DNA from: Candidatus Jettenia sp.
Lineage (GTDB): Bacteria > Planctomycetota > Brocadiia > Brocadiales > Brocadiaceae
DNA: 64,000 nucleotides
NCBI GenBank assembly: GCA_021650895.1
Contig: CP091278.1
Location: forward strand, 2,447,659-2,511,658
Direction: 5' to 3'
The notes under the pieces are model-generated. The model saw only the letters and a list, made by a program, of their open reading frames with translations. It was not told where the DNA came from and searched no databases. Every line of letters begins with the position of its first letter. The first letter of the stretch is position 1. A program made the position numbers and the translations under genes. Positions 57,927 through 64,000 of this stretch are shown one piece after another.

Positions 57927-59162
57927 ATGCAACATGTGTGTGTATTTGAGGATTACCAGCATTCACAATTAACTCCACTTGTATATGCGAGAGCGACTTT
58001 TGAACTCAGATGTGGTCTCTTTACTACCTTAGAAAGGATTACAAGGCATTACTCTCATATCCCTGTTACACTTTTTTGTAGAAATTATTTATCTGATATA
58101 ATGCAAGAGCGTTATCCCTATTGTGTTAATAATCTCCTTACAACCGATGATATCTGCCTTTTTTTAAATGGGCGTGCAATCTTTTCAACCCGTATTCCTA
58201 CAGAAGGTAATGAGGAAATTGGAATCCAAGACAATACTATTGTTTATATGAGACTTAAAGGGGAAAATATTAAAAAAATATCCCCTGAGGTATTTCTTAC
58301 GCAGAACCCTATTGAATTACTAAAGGGAGTTCCAATAGTTGACATTCAAATACCAATGATTAACTATTTTTGGGATATTATTAATCTCAATAAATCCCAA
58401 CTGGGAAAGGATTTCACGCTGTTTGCCCAAAAGGGAATTACTTCTGAAAGATTGTATGATGGTGTTTACTTTATGAATAAGGACCAAATTTTTATTGGTA
58501 AAAATACCCAGATTAAACCGTGCTGCGTATTGGATGCCGAAAGAGGGCCAATTTATGTTGGTGATTACGTTACCATCTCCCCTAACACAACTGTCGAGGG
58601 ACCTGCTTATATTGGTAACTATTCAGTTATCCAGCCAAACTCAAAGTTGCGTGGAGGAACGAACATAGGAGAGTTGTGCAAAATAGGCGGGGAAATTATA
58701 AATACTATCTTTCATGGTCAGAGCAATAAACAGCATGATGGATTCTTTGGTGATTCATATATTGGCTCATGGGTCAATATTGGAGCAAGTACAGTAAACA
58801 GCAACTTACTTAATACGTATGGAGATATAAAAGTAAAATTGGGAAATGATATCCTGAATACTGGGCATATGTTCCTTGGAATGGCAATGGGTGATAACAC
58901 GAAAACGGCAATTAATACCACAATCATGACCGGTAGTGTTTTTGGCTTTGCCTGCAGTATCGTTGCTCCAACATATCCTCCAAAATATCTTCCCTCTTTT
59001 GCCTGGTATTCACATCATGGTATAAAAGTCTATACCTTAGAAAAAGCCTTGCATGTGGCAAAGATTGCGATGAAAAGACGTAACAAAGAAATGACTCCGA
59101 CGGAAGAACAGCTTTTTACGATGGTATTTCAGCTTACTGAAAAAGAAAGAAATTCCCAGTGA
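57927..59162 (+). CDS. GlmU-like sugar nucleotidyltransferase with left-handed beta-helix
   Basis: 411 residues. The N-terminal region ([27 protein letters not shown]) is the divergent form seen in GlmU-family putative sugar nucleotidyltransferases. From ~190 the hexapeptide repeats of a left-handed beta-helix appear ([50 protein letters not shown]), ending in [18 protein letters not shown]. It probably makes or acetylates a sugar nucleotide for a surface glycan. GGAG lies nine bases before the ATG. The PIN-domain gene follows by 10 bases, so they are cotranscribed. Confidence 0.82.
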   Translation: MQHVCVFEDYQHSQLTPLVYARATFELRCGLFTTLERITRHYSHIPVTLFCRNYLSDIMQERYPYCVNNLLTTDDICLFLNGRAIFSTRIPTEGNEEIGIQDNTIVYMRLKGENIKKISPEVFLTQNPIELLKGVPIVDIQIPMINYFWDIINLNKSQLGKDFTLFAQKGITSERLYDGVYFMNKDQIFIGKNTQIKPCCVLDAERGPIYVGDYVTISPNTTVEGPAYIGNYSVIQPNSKLRGGTNIGELCKIGGEIINTIFHGQSNKQHDGFFGDSYIGSWVNIGASTVNSNLLNTYGDIKVKLGNDILNTGHMFLGMAMGDNTKTAINTTIMTGSVFGFACSIVAPTYPPKYLPSFAWYSHHGIKVYTLEKALHVAKIAMKRRNKEMTPTEEQLFTMVFQLTEKERNSQ

Positions 59163-59172
59163 AAGGAATTTT

Positions 59173-59775
59173 ATGGAAAAAAAAATCAAACACGAGCGAA
59201 TTATTATTGATACCAGTATTTTTACCAACCCTGATGTTTATCAGTCATTTGGCGTTTCTCCCACAGAAGCACTGCGCACGTTCTTAGAAATTATTAGCAA
59301 ATTAGATGGACCAACTTTTTATATGCCTCCAACAATCTATCAGGAACTGCTTAATTTTGTTGTAATTGAAGATATTCCTCTTGATTTGCAAATCCGTATA
59401 TTCCAGAAACCCCCAAAGCGGTATGAGCTATCGGTTCCGGCCTTTTTGTTGTATGAACTTATAGAAGATGTACGCCTTAGGATCGATAAGGGCCTGCGAG
59501 TGGCAGAAGAAGCAGTGCGCGGAACATCACCCGAAACTGAGCCAGAGGCTATTGCTAACTTGCGGAAAAAATATCGCGCGGCACTCCGTGAGGGTATTAT
59601 TGACAGCAAGGAGGATGTGGATTTGATCCTTTTAGCTAAAGAGCTGGATGGTATTGTAATGACAGCCGATTCAGGCATTGTCAAATGGGCCGACAAGCTT
59701 GGTATTAGATACATCGATCCTCGTATGCTACGAGGCATTCTGGATAAATTAGCAATGTCAAAGGATGTCGAGTAA
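59173..59775 (+). CDS. RNA ligase partner protein (PIN-domain)
   Basis: 200 residues. Asp residues in [30 protein letters not shown] and [13 protein letters not shown] match the acidic sites of a PIN nuclease. Overall it resembles the RNA ligase partner family, which co-occurs with Pab1020-type RNA ligases; such a ligase is encoded head-on 72 bases downstream. A role in trimming or cutting RNA before ligation is inferred. It follows the GlmU-like gene directly. Confidence 0.82.
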   Translation: MEKKIKHERIIIDTSIFTNPDVYQSFGVSPTEALRTFLEIISKLDGPTFYMPPTIYQELLNFVVIEDIPLDLQIRIFQKPPKRYELSVPAFLLYELIEDVRLRIDKGLRVAEEAVRGTSPETEPEAIANLRKKYRAALREGIIDSKEDVDLILLAKELDGIVMTADSGIVKWADKLGIRYIDPRMLRGILDKLAMSKDVE

Positions 59776-59847
59776 AATACGTCGTTTTTCTCTCCATTCC
59801 TTATCACAAAGAGATCGTTTGTTCAGGTTACGTAAAGTTCAATCTAT

Positions 59848-60978
59848 TCAATCTACATGAAACGAGCCTCCCAGGTGTTTTTGGAGAATTTCATATGATG
59901 CATAGCACTTTTTTGCAAATCTGACATGCCAATAATCACCCTCCCTGCTTTTAGATAATACCTCAAACTTCACTTTGCATTTATACAGATGATCTATCAT
60001 CCGTTGTATATTTTTTTCCTCCCGGAAACGCAGGAGAAACCGCTCTTCAATTACCTCTTCTCTTGCCACCTTAGTAATGCTCTCATAGATAGGCTTTAAA
60101 AGCGACTCACCAAGCTGGGCAAAAACTTCTGGTTTTAATGAATGAGTGTGCTCATGGATAGAGAGCGCTGCACGAATGATCCGATGAGTGAAAAACTCAG
60201 ACATCATTTCTGCCATTAAGGGAGCAGTAACCCGAATATCACGGAAACAAGAGCCTAATGTTACGTATTTCAAGGTCTTCTCAAGGGGATTGATTGGTTT
60301 TATCAGCATCCCCTCGCACCCTCTTTCCTCTAGCTCCTTAACAACCTCTTTCAGTCCTGAAATATCGGAGGGAGAAAAACATCCAAATCTCCTTACTGTT
60401 GGTATATCATAAACATCAAAGAGTTTATATCGCTCTTCTATGGGAAGATTATGAGGTTTATTCATTACCATTAAATCAAATGCAAAAAAACGAATATCTT
60501 CTTTTACATAGGGAGGATGCTCGATATTGTAAGGATTGTCCGGACCTGCAAATTCACCACAAACAATTAAACCAGGATTTTCATCAAATATCCTTTTTAC
60601 ATCCAGAAAATCCACAATCCGATCTGTTGAAAACGGGCAAATATAGGCACCACGTGAGAAAGCTACTATTTGCCCCTGGATACGCGCAATTCTCACATTA
60701 TAACCATCAACCTTTTCTTCAACGTAAAATGGTTGAGTATAGGCATGATAAACGCCATTTTCTAAATGCATTATCCGGGCAATTCGGGGAAAATCAAAAA
60801 TAATCCCATCTTGGGTAACGATAGATCCTTTTTCCAAAAGACCAACCTTTTTTGCAACCCTATAGACGCAAATGTCACCGAATTCTTCATGGATGACATC
60901 ATGTTTTTCAATAGATTCCTTCCACATCGGTTCTGAGATACCAACCTGCTTAACCACTTCATACATTTGCATATTCAT
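59848..60978 (-). CDS. ATP-dependent RNA ligase, Rnl3/Pab1020 type
   Basis: 376 residues from ATG 60978 with GAGAG ahead; an upstream TTG (60990) is less likely. The nucleotidyl lysine lies in VEEKVDGYNVR (Lys89). Further motifs include FSRGAYICPFSTD, IVCGEFAGPDNPY (motif III region), FFAFDLMVM and GCEGMLIKP (motif IV), and LKYV as motif V. A C-terminal helical domain follows, as in archaeal homodimeric ligases that can circularise RNA. Biological substrate unknown. It is convergent with its PIN partner. Confidence 0.92.
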   Translation of the reverse strand: MNMQMYEVVKQVGISEPMWKESIEKHDVIHEEFGDICVYRVAKKVGLLEKGSIVTQDGIIFDFPRIARIMHLENGVYHAYTQPFYVEEKVDGYNVRIARIQGQIVAFSRGAYICPFSTDRIVDFLDVKRIFDENPGLIVCGEFAGPDNPYNIEHPPYVKEDIRFFAFDLMVMNKPHNLPIEERYKLFDVYDIPTVRRFGCFSPSDISGLKEVVKELEERGCEGMLIKPINPLEKTLKYVTLGSCFRDIRVTAPLMAEMMSEFFTHRIIRAALSIHEHTHSLKPEVFAQLGESLLKPIYESITKVAREEVIEERFLLRFREEKNIQRMIDHLYKCKVKFEVLSKSREGDYWHVRFAKKCYASYEILQKHLGGSFHVD

Positions 60979-61365
60979 CGAATCTCTCAATGTATATTTC
61001 GGAATTTACCATAACTCATAAAACAATCTTTCTACCAGAAAAATGCTAAAACTATAAAATTTTTGTTCTTCGTAATGACACCCTTCTCTCATAGCCTGTT
61101 TATCTCAGATATCAGAATAAATGCGATTTTTAAACTGATGTTACCTAAAGCAATCTCTTGATTTCAATAGAAAAACTGAAGAACCGACGGGTATATCCAT
61201 TGTTGCTTTAGCACAATTATTTATATAACTCTTGTATTTACATAAGGTTAAATTTAAGATGCATTTAGTTTTTAATATTGACTTCAAAAACATGCAATCG
61301 TATAATGAAACTTCTATTCTATATTTTTAATTGAAAATGAGATTCCTCTCATAAGGATATAATTA
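60979..61365. other. Intergenic, 387 bp
   Basis: AT-rich divergent region between the RNA ligase and the DHH protein. AAGGATA precedes the DHH gene's ATG. Nothing else recognised. Confidence 0.45.
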
Positions 61366-62838
61366 ATGTATATAATCCTAGGTTGCGACGATATTGGATC
61401 TGCCTTAGCTTTAAATTTAATGAGATCCGGCGAGGAAGTACTCGTAATTGATAGTAATGAAAAAGCCTTAATAGGATTAAAGGAATGTAATATTCAAACG
61501 ATTACATCAGATATTAATACATTAGACTTTAGTTCATTACCGACGAAAGATATCATTGCTTTTATCCTCTTACAAAAAAATCTTAAAGATAATCTGACTT
61601 TAGCAAATTATATAAAAAAGGTATTTCCCGATAAATTTGTGTTCTCAAGAGCAGTCGATGAAAAAGAGACCTTTGAGCTATTAGAGAATGGTGTTGATAG
61701 TACCATTCAAACAGTTAAAATTATAACGAATGCAATTCTGAATGAATTGGAAATGGCGAAATTAAAAAGGTCTGTTTTTCATTTAACAAGCGTTATTAAA
61801 GCAGCATCCAATAAAGGATTAGCCATTTTTTTGCAAGATAATCCCGATCCAGACGCCATTGCTTGTGGGCTTGCACTTAAATGCATTGCCGAGAAATTCG
61901 ATATCAAATCCAAGATTTATTATGGCGGAAATATTGGCCATCAACAAAATAAGACCCTAGTCAATTTGTTAGAAACTGATCTTATCCGATTAAGAACGAC
62001 AGATGAATCGCTAGAGATAATTCATAACGTCGATAAAGTTGCATTAATAGAGGCTTCCATTGCTTCAAAAAATAATGTATTACCAGCAAACGTAGTTCCT
62101 AATATTATTATTGATCATCATCAAACAGACTTTAGCCTTGTAAAAGGTGAGTTTGTTGAAATATTGCCGAAGATTGGTGCTGCTTCTACTATTATGACAA
62201 GGTACCTACGGCAATTAGACATTGTGCCGGACCCGCCACTTGCCACAGCTCTTCGCTATGGAATCAGGGTTGATACAAGCGGGTTCACCAGGAATACTAC
62301 TACAGAAGACCTTGATGCTGCAGCCTACCTCTCATCGCTAGTTGATGTAGGATTGTTAAATCAAATAGAGAACCCTCCTATGAGCGCAGAAACGCTCGAT
62401 ATTATTGGAAGAGCTATAAGAAACCGAGAGGTGAGGGGATCGTATCTTATATCTTTTGTAGAGTTTATAACTGACCGTGATGCATTACCACAGGCGGCAG
62501 AATTAATGTTACAGATGGAAGGAGTATCTACGGTACTTGTATTCGGAATTGATAAAGACAAGGTGCAATTGTCAGCTCGAAGTATGGACTCAAGAATCAA
62601 TCTGGCATCACTATTGCAAAAAGCATTTGGGTTTATGAATGCGGGCGGACATGCAACGATGGCAGCCGGTACTATAGATCTAGGTATTTTTGGAGATGTG
62701 AATGATAAAAAATCGCTATCAAGGATTACTTTTGATGCTGTACGAAAAAAGTTTTTTTCTGCAGCAGGAATAGATACAGAAAAAAAAGAAATACCCGATG
62801 AATTAGAACTAATGATTAACAACGGTGTTAGGAATTAA
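61366..62838 (+). CDS. TrkA-N/DHH-DHHA1 phosphoesterase
   Basis: 490 residues. An N-terminal Rossmann domain (YIILGCDDIGSALALNLM, VLVIDSNEKAL) of the TrkA-N/RCK type (1-~115) is joined to a DHH phosphoesterase (~145-330) with DNPDPDAIACG (~161) and IIDHHQTDF (~249), and a DHHA1 domain with NAGGHATMAAGT. DHH/DHHA1 enzymes of this group cleave oligoribonucleotides or cyclic di-AMP (NrnA and GdpP relatives). The NAD- or nucleotide-binding front domain suggests ligand control, perhaps linked to potassium or c-di-AMP signalling; that is inference. AAGGATA lies seven bases before the ATG. Confidence 0.88.
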   Translation: MYIILGCDDIGSALALNLMRSGEEVLVIDSNEKALIGLKECNIQTITSDINTLDFSSLPTKDIIAFILLQKNLKDNLTLANYIKKVFPDKFVFSRAVDEKETFELLENGVDSTIQTVKIITNAILNELEMAKLKRSVFHLTSVIKAASNKGLAIFLQDNPDPDAIACGLALKCIAEKFDIKSKIYYGGNIGHQQNKTLVNLLETDLIRLRTTDESLEIIHNVDKVALIEASIASKNNVLPANVVPNIIIDHHQTDFSLVKGEFVEILPKIGAASTIMTRYLRQLDIVPDPPLATALRYGIRVDTSGFTRNTTTEDLDAAAYLSSLVDVGLLNQIENPPMSAETLDIIGRAIRNREVRGSYLISFVEFITDRDALPQAAELMLQMEGVSTVLVFGIDKDKVQLSARSMDSRINLASLLQKAFGFMNAGGHATMAAGTIDLGIFGDVNDKKSLSRITFDAVRKKFFSAAGIDTEKKEIPDELELMINNGVRN

Positions 62839-62883
62839 TTGTATTGGCTATCTTTATAGGTGATGGAAAATAGGAGAAATATT

Positions 62884-64000
62884 ATGGGAAAAGGATTTTT
62901 AGGTGTAGTATTAGTAAGTCTTGCAATCTTTTTGAACTCTTGTGTTACTACCCAAAGGCAAGTAAAGGAGGCAGAAGAGCACGAGTTAAGGCAGAAAGAG
63001 ACATCTGCACCTGTAGAACCTGTACCTGCACAGCCAGAAGCTGTTGCCCCCGTTGAACCCGCTCCAGAAGCTGTTATTCCTTCACTGCCAGAAGAAGAGG
63101 TTGGGGAAGAAACACCTGCCGAAGAGGAAGACCTTGAAGAAGCGCCAATAACAGAACCTGCACAGCCAGAAGCTGCTGCCCCCGTTGAACCCGCTCCAGA
63201 AGCTGTTATTCCTTCACTGCCAGAAGAAGAGGTTGGGGAAGAAACACCTGCCGAAGAGGAAGACCTTGAAGAAGCGCCAATAACAGAACCTGCACAGCCA
63301 GAAGCTGCTGCCCCCGTTGAACCCGCTCCAGAAGCTGTTATTCCTTCACTGCCAGAAGAAGAGGTTGGGGAAGAAACACCTGCCGAAGAGGAAGACCTTG
63401 AAGAAGCACCAATAACAGAACCTGCACAGCCAGAAGCTGCTGCCCCCGTTGAACCCGCTCCAGAAGCTGTTATTCCTTCACTGCCAGAAGAAGAGGTTGG
63501 GGAAGAAACACCTGCCGAAGAGGAAGACCTTGAAGAAGCACCAATAACAGAACCTGCACAGCCAGAAGCTGCTGCCCCCGTTGAACCCGCTCCAGAAGCT
63601 GTTATTCCTTCACTGCCAGAAGAAGAGGTTGGGGAAGAAACACCTGCCGAAGAGGAAGACCTTGAAGAAGCACCAATAACAGAACCTGCACAGCCAGAAG
63701 CTGCTGCCCCCGTTGAACCCGCTCCTGAGGCTGCCACTTCTACAGAACAAACGGAATCTATGGGAAAGTCTATAAATCAGTGTACCACCTGTAATAAAGC
63801 AGCTGGAGAAGGACATGTCTGCGGCCTTACTACATATTGCCAACAATGCTCAGAAGAAGTTGGACCTGGCCATATCTGCGATTTAACCTTCTTTTGCTCT
63901 GATTGTAAAAAAGAAGTTGGAGACGGTCATATTTGTAATGTGACAACATTCTGCACAAAATGTGAAGAAGAAGTTGGATCTGGCCACATCTGCGATATAA
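62884..64000 (+). CDS. Repeat lipoprotein with C-terminal CxxC/GHxC array (3' end outside window)
   Basis: The ATG at 62884 follows AGGAGA. A lipoprotein signal (VLVSLAIFLNSC, cysteine 20) is followed by an acidic Pro/Glu/Ala-rich stalk of five 44-residue repeats (PAQPEAxAPVEPAPEAVIPS, then LPEEEVGEETPAEEEDLEEA and PITE) and a sixth partial copy. Then come at least four ~20-residue units of form CxxC-x4-E/A-x-G-x-GHxC (QCTTCNK, YCQQCSE, FCSDCKK, FCTKCEE, each followed by GHVC or GHIC). Each unit could bind one zinc or iron. A surface or periplasmic metal-binding or structural role is inferred. The frame is still open at the window's end. Confidence 0.82.
   Translation, partial: MGKGFLGVVLVSLAIFLNSCVTTQRQVKEAEEHELRQKETSAPVEPVPAQPEAVAPVEPAPEAVIPSLPEEEVGEETPAEEEDLEEAPITEPAQPEAAAPVEPAPEAVIPSLPEEEVGEETPAEEEDLEEAPITEPAQPEAAAPVEPAPEAVIPSLPEEEVGEETPAEEEDLEEAPITEPAQPEAAAPVEPAPEAVIPSLPEEEVGEETPAEEEDLEEAPITEPAQPEAAAPVEPAPEAVIPSLPEEEVGEETPAEEEDLEEAPITEPAQPEAAAPVEPAPEAATSTEQTESMGKSINQCTTCNKAAGEGHVCGLTTYCQQCSEEVGPGHICDLTFFCSDCKKEVGDGHICNVTTFCTKCEEEVGSGHICDI
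63025..63730 (+). repeat. 132-bp tandem repeat, five full copies plus a partial
   Basis: Units start at 63025, 63157, 63289, 63421 and 63553, with a partial copy from 63685. They are nearly identical (for example gcgcca against gcacca late in the unit), keep the reading frame and lie within the lipoprotein gene. The near identity indicates recent expansion or ongoing homogenisation. Confidence 0.97.

Noticed and set aside
63025-63730. CRISPR-like regular repeats
   Set aside because: The units are contiguous with no spacers, are a multiple of three long and encode protein; this is a coding tandem repeat.
62835-63737. 300-codon minus-strand frame rich in Ser, Gly and Ala
   Set aside because: It is the antisense of the lipoprotein's 132-bp repeats. 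The plus strand has a ribosome site, lipobox and continuous frame, so the minus frame exists only because of the repeat's composition.

Overview
The window is bacterial chromosome, AT-rich and densely coded. It most resembles an anaerobic planctomycete of the anammox type (Brocadiales: Brocadia, Jettenia, Kuenenia). That placement is inference from protein content: a tandem multihaem cytochrome c, the siroheme-dependent haem pathway enzyme AhbC, a flavodiiron protein, an archaeal-type RNA ligase with its PIN partner, an oversized fused SecDF, a GlmL-like ATPase cluster, and a divergent ketoacyl synthase beside a B12 radical-SAM enzyme. No rRNA, tRNA, CRISPR array or intact insertion sequence was recognised.

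Layout. 1-7.6 kb: the 3' part of a multihaem cytochrome c, a class V aminotransferase, a DinG-type helicase carrying an N-terminal JAMM/RadC-like domain, and an NAD(P)-binding epimerase-like protein. 8.1-18.1 kb: a tight minus-strand operon (B12 radical SAM, ketoacyl synthase with an altered catalytic triad, 7TM histidine kinase), an unusual receiver-GAF-PAS protein, a 1.2 kb AT-rich non-coding gap and an HD-GYP response regulator. 18.1-23.8 kb: a FadL-type outer membrane protein, a methyltransferase-like protein, AhbC, a PQQ-type beta-propeller and a LysM protein. 24-34.4 kb: a long minus-strand run, read in order as TPR/alpha-CTD protein, ruvA, ruvB, queH, spoIID-like, tgt, yajC, secDF. It combines queuosine synthesis, Holliday-junction processing and Sec export. 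35-47.4 kb: OGG-type glycosylase, flavodiiron protein, leuD, a 1438-residue double CoA-dehydratase activase, leuC, a small zinc-ribbon-like protein, htpX and thrC.

47.7-56.2 kb holds the best candidate for an undescribed system. A small orphan protein, a GlmL/MutL-like ASKHA ATPase and a protein with lipoyl-like and KOW-like segments are followed, after a 1.5 kb repeat-containing interruption, by four same-strand genes for membrane proteins, the last three touching or overlapping. No mutase subunit is nearby. The interruption carries two small minus-strand membrane ORFs, each ending inside a copy of the same 68-bp repeat. 56.2-64 kb: a MaoC-like hotdog protein, a 720-bp gap full of palindromes, a GlmU-like nucleotidyltransferase, a PIN-domain RNA ligase partner convergent with an Rnl3-type RNA ligase, a TrkA-N/DHH phosphoesterase, and a lipoprotein with five perfect-length 132-bp repeats ending in a CxxC/GHxC cysteine-histidine array that runs off the window.

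The assignments come from reading motifs and domain order, without database searches. Start codons were moved inward where a ribosome binding site or family length favoured it, and each move is stated in the entry.
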